This document shows, piece by piece, positions 40,788 to 48,521 of a stretch of DNA of 64,000 bases. The number at the start of each line of letters is the position of its first letter. Within the stretch, counting starts at the first letter, position 1. Origin of the DNA: an uncultured Tissierellia bacterium (GTDB lineage Bacteria > Bacillota > Clostridia > Tissierellales > Peptoniphilaceae); NCBI GenBank assembly GCA_947253765.1, contig CAMYAK010000003.1, positions 1 through 64,000 on the forward strand, given 5' to 3'. Position numbers and translations under genes: made by a program. Under the pieces are notes generated by a model. The model was given only the letters and a program-made list of their open reading frames with translations. It had not been told where the DNA came from and ran no database searches.

Positions 40788-41555
40788 TTAGCGACCGTCC
40801 CTATTCGGACGGTCGTCGCGATTGCTGCGGCGTGGGTTCGTTTTTCCGTCAGCCCTCCTGTTGCGGTTCTGGCGACGATTTGGACGACGCTGCGGCTGTG
40901 GCTTGGGCATTTCTGCTTCCTTCATTCCCGGAAGAACTTCTCCCAAGTAGATCCAAACCTTGACTCCGATTGCTCCGTATGTTGTATCGGCAGTTGCAAC
41001 GCCATATCTTATATCGGCACGCAGGGTCTGCAGCGGGATAGTTCCCTCTGAGTAGTGCTCGGTACGGGCCATATCTGCTCCGCCCAAACGTCCTGCGCAT
41101 GAGGTTTTAATTCCCTTCGCGCCTGCACGCAGGGTTCTCTGAATAGCCTGCTTCATAGCGCGGCGGAAGGAAACCCTGTTCTCAAGATCTTCGGCAATTT
41201 TTTCTGCAACCAACTGGGCATCAATGTCCGGATTCTTGATCTCTTCAACATTTATAAGCACGGTTTTTCCGTACTTCTTTTCCATATCTTTTCTGAGCTG
41301 GTCAACTGCTGTGCCACCCTTGCCGATAACAACGCCCGGCTTGGCTGTTTTAACAGTGACTCTTACTCTTCCCATTGTTCTTTCGATATCAATGTCGGAG
41401 ATAGCCGCTTCATTCAATTTTTTCTTTAAATCCAAGCGGATTTCATTATCTTCTTTAAGCAAAGAGGCGAAATCAGCTTTGTCGGCAAACCAATTGGAAT
41501 CCCAGTCTTTGATGACGCCGACGCGCAGCCCCTTCGGATTAACCTTTTGACCCAT
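40788..41555 (-). CDS. rpsC: Ribosomal protein S3 with basic C-terminal extension
   Basis: 255-residue 30S head protein at the mRNA entry pore. MGQKVNPKGLRVGVIKDWDS and the KH-domain GVVIGKGGTAVDQLRKD are seen, then the S3-C domain ending near GVKVWIYLGEVLPG. The last about 45 residues form an Arg/Asn/Pro/Gln-rich basic tail (QPQRRPNRRQNRNRR), longer than the usual S3 end. ATG 41555 overlaps the rplV stop (TAATG). Confidence 0.96.
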   Translation of the reverse strand: MGQKVNPKGLRVGVIKDWDSNWFADKADFASLLKEDNEIRLDLKKKLNEAAISDIDIERTMGRVRVTVKTAKPGVVIGKGGTAVDQLRKDMEKKYGKTVLINVEEIKNPDIDAQLVAEKIAEDLENRVSFRRAMKQAIQRTLRAGAKGIKTSCAGRLGGADMARTEHYSEGTIPLQTLRADIRYGVATADTTYGAIGVKVWIYLGEVLPGMKEAEMPKPQPQRRPNRRQNRNRRADGKTNPRRSNRDDRPNRDGR

Positions 41556-41905
41556 TAGCGATCTTCCTCCTCTTCCTTCTCTGCAATAACTACACCTATA
41601 TGTGATGTCCGCTTCAAAATCGGATAGGCGGCACCTTTTGCTTTGGGGTGCCAACGTTTCATGGTCGGGCCGTCATTTGCCCAGGCCCTCGTCACAAACA
41701 ACTCCTGGCGGTCAAGGCTGAGATTGTTCTCTGCATTGGCAATGGCCGATTTTAAAACGTCGGCTAAAAGCTCAGCGCCTTTTTTAGGAGTAAAGCGAAG
41801 GAAAGTTAATGCTTCATCAACCTGTTTCCCACGAATCTCTTTACAAATATAGTTAACCTTGCGAGGAGAGATACGAACATATTTTGCTTCTGCTCTTGCT
41901 TCCAT
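41555..41905 (-). CDS. rplV: Ribosomal protein L22
   Basis: 116-residue exit-tunnel protein. AKYVRISPRKVNYICKEIRG and the signature ATM-type loop reading TMKRWHPKAKGAAYPILKRT (seen as RWHPKAKGAAYPI) are present; the end is acidic (EKEEEEDR). Macrolide-binding loop region is intact. Confidence 0.97.
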   Translation of the reverse strand: MEARAEAKYVRISPRKVNYICKEIRGKQVDEALTFLRFTPKKGAELLADVLKSAIANAENNLSLDRQELFVTRAWANDGPTMKRWHPKAKGAAYPILKRTSHIGVVIAEKEEEEDR

Positions 41906-41916
41906 TATCTTCCTCC

Positions 41917-42204
41917 TTACCTTCCGGCCTTGGCACCGGCATCGTTCTTCTTTGCGTGACCCCTAAATGTACGGGTCGGCACGAACTCTCCCAGCTTATG
42001 GCCTACCATGTCCTCAGTAACATAGATTGGGACATGTTTACGTCCATCATGAACAGCTAGTGTGTGGCCCACAAATTCAGGAAAGATAGTCGAACGGCGG
42101 GACCAGGTTTTAATAACTTGCTTTTTATTGCTCTTGTTGAGTTCATCAACTTTTTTCATCAGATGGTCATCAACAAAGGGCCCTTTTTTCAGCGATCTGC
42201 TCAT
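41917..42204 (-). CDS. rpsS: Ribosomal protein S19
   Basis: 95-residue 30S head protein. MSRSLKKGPFVDDHLMKKV and TWSRRSTIFPEFVGHTLAVHDG (seen as RRSTIFPEFVGHT) are diagnostic. Normal length; between rplB and rplV. Confidence 0.97.
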   Translation of the reverse strand: MSRSLKKGPFVDDHLMKKVDELNKSNKKQVIKTWSRRSTIFPEFVGHTLAVHDGRKHVPIYVTEDMVGHKLGEFVPTRTFRGHAKKNDAGAKAGR

Positions 42205-42217
42205 TTCACCCTCCTAA

Positions 42218-43048
42218 CTATTTCTTTCTCCTGCGAACTATGAACTTGTTCGAGGCCTTCTTGCGACTTCTAGTCTTAACACCGCGGCTCTTCTTGCCCC
42301 AAGGTGTCATTGGCTGCGGACGTCCTACCGGAGCCCTGCCCTCACCACCACCGTGCGGATGGTCTACCGGGTTCATGGCTGAACCGCGTACATGTGGCTT
42401 TCTGCCAAGGTAGCGCTTCTTACCGGCCTTACCAAGCCTGGTCAAGCTGTTGTCCATATTTCCTACCTGGCCAATTGTAGCCTTGCATTCCAGCGGCACT
42501 AAGCGGTGCTCGCCTGAAGGAAGGCGGATCTGAGCATATTTTCCTTCTTTTGCCATCAGCTGGGCCAATGAGCCTGCTGAACGGACCATCTGGCCGCCTT
42601 TTCCGGGATGGAGCTCAATATTATGAATATTGGTTCCTACGGGGATGGCACTTAATGGAAGGCAGTTGCCCACCTGAATATCTACATGATCGCCCGACTC
42701 GATGTGGTCTCCGACTTTCAAGTCTCTCGGAGCGATGATGTAGCGTTTTTCTCCGTCGACATAATAGAGAAGGGCTATGTTTGCAGACCTGTTAGGATCA
42801 TACTCAATGGAGGCTACCTTTGCGGGTATGCCTTCCTTGCCCCTCTTGAAGTCTATAATGCGGTAATGGCGTTTGTTTCCGCCGCCGCGAAATCTCAAAG
42901 TAATCCTACCGCCATTGTTACGGCCGCCGGTGCTCTTTAAAGGAGCTATCAATGACTTTTCCGGAGTTGATTTGCTGATCTCCTCGAAAGTTGATACTCT
43001 TTTTACTCTCTGACCGGCTGTGGTCGGTTTATATTTTCTGATACCCAT
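42218..43048 (-). CDS. rplB: Ribosomal protein L2
   Basis: 276-residue protein needed for peptidyl transferase activity. Seen: RKYKPTTAGQR at the start, GRITLRFRGGGNKRHYR and the conserved PVDHPHGGGEGRAP with the functionally important His. Normal length. Confidence 0.98.
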   Translation of the reverse strand: MGIRKYKPTTAGQRVKRVSTFEEISKSTPEKSLIAPLKSTGGRNNGGRITLRFRGGGNKRHYRIIDFKRGKEGIPAKVASIEYDPNRSANIALLYYVDGEKRYIIAPRDLKVGDHIESGDHVDIQVGNCLPLSAIPVGTNIHNIELHPGKGGQMVRSAGSLAQLMAKEGKYAQIRLPSGEHRLVPLECKATIGQVGNMDNSLTRLGKAGKKRYLGRKPHVRGSAMNPVDHPHGGGEGRAPVGRPQPMTPWGKKSRGVKTRSRKKASNKFIVRRRKK

Positions 43049-43066
43049 GACTACCTCTCGTTTCCA

Positions 43067-43360
43067 TTACATTCCATCGAAGAACTCTATGGTCTTCGAA
43101 TCAGCTGTTAGGGTAACAATGGCCTTTTTCCAGTCCGGGTCTTTTTTATACATGTAACCGGCTCTTCTCATCTTTCCCTTCATGTTGATGGTATTGACTG
43201 AAGCAACCTTTACTCCCTCAAATGCTGTTTCAACAGCCTTGCGGATCTCGGACTTGTTGGCTCTCTTGTCTACACGGAAAGTGTATTTATGTTGGCTCAA
43301 ATCGCTCATTGATTTTTCCGTTATTACCGGAGCGATTATGATATCGTATGGAGATTTCAT
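43067..43360 (-). CDS. rplW: Ribosomal protein L23
   Basis: 97-residue exit-site protein that docks trigger factor and SRP. IIAPVITEKSMSDL, the YTFRVDKRANKSEIRKAVE block and VNTINMKGKMRRAG are typical. The start overlaps the rplD stop by 4 bp. Confidence 0.97.
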   Translation of the reverse strand: MKSPYDIIIAPVITEKSMSDLSQHKYTFRVDKRANKSEIRKAVETAFEGVKVASVNTINMKGKMRRAGYMYKKDPDWKKAIVTLTADSKTIEFFDGM

Positions 43361-43983
43361 ACCAGGAACACCTCCTCAGCTCTTTTTACCGCTTCTTCCG
43401 TCATGATCAAGCTGTCAAAGCGAAGCAGATCATACACGTTCATGTTTTCTATCGGGCTTGTGTGTGCGTCTTCCAAGTTCTTGAATGAGCGATAAACTTT
43501 TTCGTCTACCTTGTCAAGAACCAGAAGAGCCTTTTTATCAGCGTTTACGGCCTTCAAAACTTCTTTTGCAGCCTTTGTGCTGAATGAGTCAAGCTCAAGC
43601 TTATCAAGCACGATAATCTTGCCATCCCTGGCTTTTGAAGTAAGTACCGACTTCATGGCCAAGCGACGTATTCTCTTCGGGGTTGTGTATGAATAGTCTC
43701 TGGGTTTAACGGCAAAAACCTGTCCGCCGCCTCTCCACTGTGGAGCTGTTCTTGATCCCTGACGGGCACGGCCTGTTCCCTTTTGTCTGTAGGGCTTTCT
43801 TCCGCCCCCTCTTACTTCGCCGCGTGTCTTGGCTGATTGGGTACCCTGACGATGGTTGGCACGGATGTTTTTTACAACTGTATATACAGCATGTTCATTA
43901 ACTTCTGCATCAAACAGGTCATTTGATAATTCCAGCTCGCCGACAACTTGGCCGCTTTGATTCAATATATTAATCTTTGGCAT
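43357..43983 (-). CDS. rplD: Ribosomal protein L4
   Basis: 208-residue exit-tunnel protein; in some bacteria it also regulates the S10 operon through the leader. VVKNIRANHRQGTQSAKTRG and the conserved KPYRQKGTGRARQGS loop are seen. The ATG at 43983 is chosen because AAGGAGG lies 6 nt upstream; the ATG at 43989 abuts that site. Whether L4 controls the long rpsJ leader here is unknown. Confidence 0.96.
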   Translation of the reverse strand: MPKINILNQSGQVVGELELSNDLFDAEVNEHAVYTVVKNIRANHRQGTQSAKTRGEVRGGGRKPYRQKGTGRARQGSRTAPQWRGGGQVFAVKPRDYSYTTPKRIRRLAMKSVLTSKARDGKIIVLDKLELDSFSTKAAKEVLKAVNADKKALLVLDKVDEKVYRSFKNLEDAHTSPIENMNVYDLLRFDSLIMTEEAVKRAEEVFLV

Positions 43984-43994
43984 TGTCATCCTCC

Positions 43995-44630
43995 TTACTT
44001 ATTGCAAGCCTTGGCAGCCTGTTTAATAACAACTAGGCCCCCCTTTGGTCCCGGAATTGCTCCTTTGACCAGGATCACGCCTGCCTCTTCATCTACGCGG
44101 ACAACAGTCAAATTTTGAACCGTAACTCTCTCATTTCCCATCTTTCCTGAGCCCTTGGTTCCCGGGAAAACTCTGGCGGGGAATGAAGCTGCAGCTCTGG
44201 CTCCGGCAACCCTATGTGATTTTGAGCCATGGCCCATGGGTCCTCTTCCGTAGTTCCAGCGTTTAATCGCACCCTGAGTTCCCTTACCTTTAGAGGTTCC
44301 GACTACGTCGACAATTTCTCCCTGTTCGAATATGGAGACCTTGATTTCCCCTCCGAGTTCATAGCTTTCAGGGTCATCTACGCGAATTTCGCGAACAAAT
44401 TGCTTAACAGCAACATTAGCCTTGTTGAAATGACCTTTTTCCGGCTTGTTGGTATTCTTTTCTTTCTTGTCGAGATAACCGACCTGTACTGCGTCATAGC
44501 CATCTCTTTCTTTGGTCTTAATCTGAGTTACTACGTTTGGTCCGGCTTGAATAACCGTAACCGGCGTAACAACTCCGGCTTCATCAAAAACTTGAGTCAT
44601 ACCAAGTTTTTTACCGAATATTTTTTTCAC
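43995..44630 (-). CDS. rplC: Ribosomal protein L3
   Basis: 211-residue 50S protein near the peptidyl transferase centre. FGKKLGMTQVFDEAG and the L3 signature region GTSKGKGTQGAIKRWNYGRG are seen, with the tip Gln/Arg loop GKMGNERVTVQNL. GTG start at 44630 with GGAGG upstream. Confidence 0.97.
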   Translation of the reverse strand: MKKIFGKKLGMTQVFDEAGVVTPVTVIQAGPNVVTQIKTKERDGYDAVQVGYLDKKEKNTNKPEKGHFNKANVAVKQFVREIRVDDPESYELGGEIKVSIFEQGEIVDVVGTSKGKGTQGAIKRWNYGRGPMGHGSKSHRVAGARAAASFPARVFPGTKGSGKMGNERVTVQNLTVVRVDEEAGVILVKGAIPGPKGGLVVIKQAAKACNK

Positions 44631-44681
44631 CTTTACCTCCTTGATTACAGCGGATCACCTTGTGATCATCCTAACTTGGGG

Positions 44682-44990
44682 TTAGAGCTTAATCTCAATG
44701 TCCACGCCTGCGGGCAGATTCAGCTTCTTCAAAGCTTCCAATGTCTTTGCATTGGGGCGAACTATGTCGATCAGCCTCTTATGTGTGCGCTGTTCGAACT
44801 GTTCACGTGAATCCTTGTGCTTGTGGGGGGATCTCAGAATTGTGATGATCTCCTTGTCCGTCGGCAGTGGGATGGGGCCTGATACATCTGCGCCTGAGCG
44901 TTTGCATGCTTCCACAATCTTCTGTGCTGAAGCATCTATAACCTCATGGTCGTATGCTCTTAGCCGAATCCTGATTTTCTGATTAGCCAT
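44682..44990 (-). CDS. rpsJ: Ribosomal protein S10 (NusE)
   Basis: 102-residue 30S protein, also the NusE antitermination factor. IRIRLRAYDHEVIDASAQKI and SPHKHKDSREQFEQRTHKRL are classical. First gene of the S10 operon, preceded by a 275-nt structured leader. tuf and fusA, often upstream, are absent here. Confidence 0.98.
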   Translation of the reverse strand: MANQKIRIRLRAYDHEVIDASAQKIVEACKRSGADVSGPIPLPTDKEIITILRSPHKHKDSREQFEQRTHKRLIDIVRPNAKTLEALKKLNLPAGVDIEIKL

Positions 44991-45266
44991 CTTACCTTTC
45001 CTCCTTAAACATTTTTACAAGCTCTCAGCCCTTCTATAATATAGAGCCCTATGAACTTGCTTCGTACGGCGATACACTGAGCCGGGCGTGTCCGTTCCCG
45101 ACCTTTAAAAAAGAAATACCGCCATGCGACCGCTCGAATTTTCTTCGAACTGCTCAACAGGAATTACCCCGGCTTACACCAACTCTAGTACGCTGATGTT
45201 CAGCGCCTTTAGAGCCCTCGGTGTCCGAGCAACCTCCTGTTTCATCGCTTAGTATTTCAAGACACT
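44991..45266 (-). promoter_or_regulatory. Long structured 5' leader of the S10 operon
   Basis: Between the promoter and rpsJ lies about 275 nt with no gene. On the minus strand it contains tight hairpins with the same ACA loop, CTCGG-ACA-CCGAG (about 45230-45218) and CGCTGA-ACA-TCAGCG (about 45209-45195), plus CGAA/TTCG (near 45150), TCTAT-ATT-ATAGA (about 45047-45035) and an enclosing GCTCT/AGAGC pair. There is no run of T after a stem, so it is not a plain terminator. It probably serves feedback control by a ribosomal protein; the RNA family is not one I recognise. Confidence 0.55.
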
Positions 45267-45272
45267 CTTATT

Positions 45273-45300
45273 AGTATAAGGTTTTTTGTGATTTTTGCAA
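45273..45300 (-). promoter_or_regulatory. Promoter of the S10 operon
   Basis: Minus-strand TTGCAA at 45300-45295 and TATACT at 45278-45273 with a 16-bp spacer, located just after the terminator of the preceding unit. Start expected near 45266. Confidence 0.7.
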
Positions 45301-45319
45301 GAGTTTTTTAATAAAAAAT

Positions 45320-45369
45320 ATAGAAAAGAAAAAATGTTCGCCTAGCCCCTTGGTGCCAGGCGAACATTT
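45320..45369 (-). terminator. Terminator of the unit upstream of the S10 operon
   Basis: Perfect 12-bp stem AAATGTTCGCCT/AGGCGAACATTT (45332-45343 with 45358-45369) and a 14-nt loop; on the minus strand it is followed by TTTTTCTTTTC. It ends the transcript of the two AT-rich secreted-protein genes. Confidence 0.9.
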
Positions 45370-45430
45370 GTTTAATACTTGTCAACATTACCCATCAATA
45401 AACACCATTCGACAATATATCTAACTTTAT

Positions 45431-46030
45431 TTAGATGTTTTTCTTTAAAAAATAATTTACCGTCCAAAATAGACTACCATGCGGATCGTACATATAGATA
45501 ATAAAATATGGCTCCTTGTCTTCTATAAGCGTTCTTTTTTCTTCTGTACTTAAATATTTTGTACTTTCATCAATTGATATTTCATATTCTTTTGGAAACA
45601 TTCCATCTTCCAGTTTTAGTATGTGCGTATCCTCTCCCGGTTTACCGGTATCAATTTTTTCTACCGGTGTTACGGCTAATCCACCTCCACTTTCAAAGCT
45701 TGGATTTAAACTAAACTTTAAATATATCTTTTCTCCATCTTTCCAGAAAGTTGCCCCTTCCTGTTTTTCATCAGTCCTTCTTTTAAAATTCAGTTTTATA
45801 TTAAATTTATCTCCATTAACTTTAACTTTAGGTGATCCAAAATCTATTGGGCTATCGATTTCTTTGGTTTTTACATTACTCTCATCACTTGATTTGTTTT
45901 TCGATGAATCGGAAGAAATATCTAAATCACTGCTGACATCTCTACTTACATTGTTCGTTTTGCATGAAGGTAGTAAAAAAACTATTAGTATAAAGACAAT
46001 AAACTTTGTCATTAATTTTTTGTTTTTCAT
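45431..46030 (-). CDS. AT-rich putative lipoprotein of unknown function
   Basis: 199-residue protein with a lipoprotein signal peptide (about 1-22, lipobox LLPSC), a Ser/Asp/Lys-rich linker (about 27-58) and a globular region from about 60 with alternating strands and a hydrophobic, aromatic end (YFIIYMYDPHGSLFW). No family recognised. It follows the next secreted-protein gene by 19 bp on the same strand and shares its low GC content. The two probably form one operon that ends at the 45.35 kb terminator. A surface-exposed role is likely from the signal only. Confidence 0.75.
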   Translation of the reverse strand: MKNKKLMTKFIVFILIVFLLPSCKTNNVSRDVSSDLDISSDSSKNKSSDESNVKTKEIDSPIDFGSPKVKVNGDKFNIKLNFKRRTDEKQEGATFWKDGEKIYLKFSLNPSFESGGGLAVTPVEKIDTGKPGEDTHILKLEDGMFPKEYEISIDESTKYLSTEEKRTLIEDKEPYFIIYMYDPHGSLFWTVNYFLKKNI

Positions 46031-46049
46031 AGCACGCTCCTATAAATTG

Positions 46050-46565
46050 CTATTTAAGTTTATTTGCTACTTGATAAGTTGCAACAGTTCCCTTCATAGA
46101 CGCATTCCTTAAGTTAGTCACATTACAATACTCATCTTTTCTTCTAATATATCCTTCCGTGTCAACAATCTCTGATCCGAAAATTAATTCATACCTTGTA
46201 TTAGGCTTCAGATCGGTCCATGTCACTCTTTTTGTTACGCTTTGACTCCCCAGTGTTGATCTTAAGTATTTTACCCCTGCTCCAAAAATCATTAAGTTTA
46301 CATCGCCCTCAAATCCTCTTTCTACAGTAAGTGAAACGGTATATGTGGTTTCTACAGAAAACTCGGATTTTGTGCTGCTTTTTTCAACGTAGTGTACATA
46401 TTCCGGTATTTTACTTCTGTAATTCCGAATCTTATAATAGTAAGTATCAGGTACGCATCTTATTGAACATGGTTCCTCATTATTAGATCCCAAGGCAAAG
46501 CTTTCTCCTACATTCATAATAAGGATAATAGATAAAATCAATATAAATATAGCCTTTTTCTTCAT
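46050..46565 (-). CDS. AT-rich secreted protein of unknown function
   Basis: 171-residue protein with a cleavable signal peptide (MKKKAIFILILSIILIMNVG, cleavage probably near ESFALG). The mature part has three Cys in the first and last parts (PCSIRC, EYCNV) and a beta-rich centre with an immunoglobulin-like feel (VTWTDLKPNTRYELIFG resembles fibronectin type III strand patterns). No family assigned. It is the first gene of an AT-rich pair with its own promoter; AGGAGG precedes the ATG. Confidence 0.75.
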   Translation of the reverse strand: MKKKAIFILILSIILIMNVGESFALGSNNEEPCSIRCVPDTYYYKIRNYRSKIPEYVHYVEKSSTKSEFSVETTYTVSLTVERGFEGDVNLMIFGAGVKYLRSTLGSQSVTKRVTWTDLKPNTRYELIFGSEIVDTEGYIRRKDEYCNVTNLRNASMKGTVATYQVANKLK

Positions 46566-46613
46566 AAGACACCTCCTTTTAGTAATAAATATGATGTGGT
46601 AACGTTTGCATTT

Positions 46614-46642
46614 ATTATATCTAATTTTTTATATTACATCAA
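46614..46642 (-). promoter_or_regulatory. Promoter of the AT-rich secreted-protein pair
   Basis: TTGATG at 46642-46637 and a perfect TATAAT at 46619-46614 with a 17-bp spacer on the minus strand, about 45 bp before the first ATG. Confidence 0.7.
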
Positions 46643-46706
46643 ATATTTATATAGTAAACAGCGTTTAGGTATCCTATAATATGAATTTTAGCATTATATC
46701 GAAATA

Positions 46707-47741
46707 TTAGGCTCCCATCATTATTTGAGAACAGGCATTGATAAGGGCGTCAACTCCCTCTTCACTGCTTGACCAAGTGGTGACGAAGCGAACCGAATAT
46801 AGCCCGTCGCCCTCATAGGCCCAATCCTCAAAAGCAAAGTCTTTTCTCAGCTTTTCAATCTGTTTGCGGTTAAAGATTGGGAAAATCTGGTTTGATTGGG
46901 GTTCCTGTATGAAATTGACCCCAAGATCTTTCAAACCGGCCGCCAATTTATTAGCCAGGTAATTTGCCTTCTCCGCCAGCCTGTAATAAAGACCGTCCTC
47001 AAAAAGGGTCTCGAATTGGATGCCCATGATAAAGCTCTTGGCCAGGATTCCGCCCTTTTGTTTCATGATATACCTGAAATCCTCTTTTAGACCTTCATTT
47101 ACAATTACAAGGGCTTCGCCGAGAAGGGCCCCGTTTTTTGTTCCCCCGATATAAAAGGCATCCGTGTATTTTACAAAATCCTTCATTATCAGGTCCGAAT
47201 GGTCTGATGTTAAGGCAGAGCCCATTCTGGCCCCGTCGACAAACAAAAGGAGGTCCTTGGCCCGGCAAAAATCGTGAAGGTCTTTCATTTCTTTTTTGTT
47301 ATAGACAGTTCCAACTTCAGTTGAGTCGGAAATATACACCATGCGGATCTTTACCTGGTTGTCGTGGTTATGGCTTTCAAGGACCGGGGCCAAATCGTCC
47401 GGCCTAAGCTTCCCATCAACTGTCGGTACTGTAACCACCTTGTGGCCGCAGGCCTCGATTGACCCGGCTTCATGCTCGTTAATGTGGGCAGTCGTGGCAC
47501 CCAGTACGGCATGGTGGGGTCTTAGAAAAGCAGCTATCGCTATAAGGTTAGTTCCGGTGCCTCCGGGTATGAAATGTATGTCAACCTTGTCGGTTCCCAG
47601 TTCCTTGTAAAGCAATTCTTTAGCTCTTGCGCAATGCCGGTCAAGTCCGTAGCCCGGCTGCTTTTCAAGAGCCAGGGCTTCCATCCTCTTCAAAATTTCA
47701 GGATGGGCCAGGCAATTATAGTCATTAACAAAATTATGCAT
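46707..47741 (-). CDS. Threonine aldolase-family PLP enzyme
   Basis: 344-residue fold type I PLP-dependent lyase of the beta-eliminating/low-specificity threonine aldolase family, which cleaves threonine or allo-threonine to glycine and acetaldehyde. Seen: the N-terminal GYGLDRHCARAKELL-type block, the Asp in LLFVDGARMG that binds the PLP nitrogen, and the PLP Lys in IGGTKNGALLGEA. It is the last gene of a unit with an amino acid ABC transporter, so it may act on an imported amino acid; which one is unknown. Confidence 0.88.
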   Translation of the reverse strand: MHNFVNDYNCLAHPEILKRMEALALEKQPGYGLDRHCARAKELLYKELGTDKVDIHFIPGGTGTNLIAIAAFLRPHHAVLGATTAHINEHEAGSIEACGHKVVTVPTVDGKLRPDDLAPVLESHNHDNQVKIRMVYISDSTEVGTVYNKKEMKDLHDFCRAKDLLLFVDGARMGSALTSDHSDLIMKDFVKYTDAFYIGGTKNGALLGEALVIVNEGLKEDFRYIMKQKGGILAKSFIMGIQFETLFEDGLYYRLAEKANYLANKLAAGLKDLGVNFIQEPQSNQIFPIFNRKQIEKLRKDFAFEDWAYEGDGLYSVRFVTTWSSSEEGVDALINACSQIMMGA

Positions 47742-47764
47742 CTGTTATCCTCCACAATGCTTTT

Positions 47765-48511
47765 CTATAAAGCAAAGTCTTTCAAAAAGTCCTTTAATGA
47801 ATCTGTCTTCGGATTGTTAAATATCTCTTCCGGGCTGCCCTGCTCGGCCACTCTGCCTTGGGCCAGGTATAGAATCCTGTCCGAAACACGCTGAGCAAAG
47901 GACATCTCGTGGGTTACAACGAGCATGGTCATGCCCTCTTTAGCAAGCTCCTGCATTACCCTCAGAACCTCGCCTACATTTTTGGGGTCCAGGGCCGATG
48001 TCGGCTCATCGAATAGCAGGATGTCCGGGTCCATACAAAGGGCCCTGGCAATGCCGACTCTCTGCTTTTGGCCGCCTGATATTTGGTTGGGTCGGGCCTC
48101 GATATATTCCTCCATATCCACCTTCTTCAAGGTCTCAATAGCCTTTTCTTTGGCCTCTCTATCGGACCTCTTCAAAACCGATTTCTGTCCAATTGTGCAG
48201 TTGTCAAGAATGGTCATATTGGCAAAGAGGTTAAATGATTGGAACACCATGCCCACCTTGGCCCGGTAGGCCCTCCTGTTAAAGTTCTTTTTCAAGATAC
48301 TTTGATCTTTAAAAATAATGTCACCGCCCGTCGGTTCCTCAAGCAGGTTAATGCAGCGGAGCAGGGTTGATTTTCCCGTTCCCGAAGCCCCTATAAAACT
48401 CATAACTTCATTTTCTTTGACTTCGAAATCTATGTCTTTTAAAACTTGGTTGTCCCCATATGACTTGGCTAAGTGGCTGACCTTTAATATAGTTTTTTCT
48501 CCCCTATGCAT
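47765..48511 (-). CDS. Polar amino acid ABC transporter ATP-binding protein
   Basis: ATPase of a PAAT-family amino acid importer, 248 residues. Walker A GASGTGKST, Q-loop VGMVFQSFNLFANMT, signature ISGGQKQRVGIARAL, Walker B ILLFDEPTSALDP, switch His in VTHEMSFA. ATG 48511 is chosen because AGGAGG lies 6 nt upstream. It partners with the binding protein-permease fusion encoded just upstream. Substrate not readable. Confidence 0.94.
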   Translation of the reverse strand: MHRGEKTILKVSHLAKSYGDNQVLKDIDFEVKENEVMSFIGASGTGKSTLLRCINLLEEPTGGDIIFKDQSILKKNFNRRAYRAKVGMVFQSFNLFANMTILDNCTIGQKSVLKRSDREAKEKAIETLKKVDMEEYIEARPNQISGGQKQRVGIARALCMDPDILLFDEPTSALDPKNVGEVLRVMQELAKEGMTMLVVTHEMSFAQRVSDRILYLAQGRVAEQGSPEEIFNNPKTDSLKDFLKDFAL

Positions 48512-48521
48512 GTCTGTCCTC

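Noticed and set aside
44991..45266. tRNA or small protein gene in the rpsJ leader
   Set aside because: No cloverleaf or TTCGAAT-type T-arm context fits and no ORF has a start with a binding site; stems are arranged as simple hairpins.
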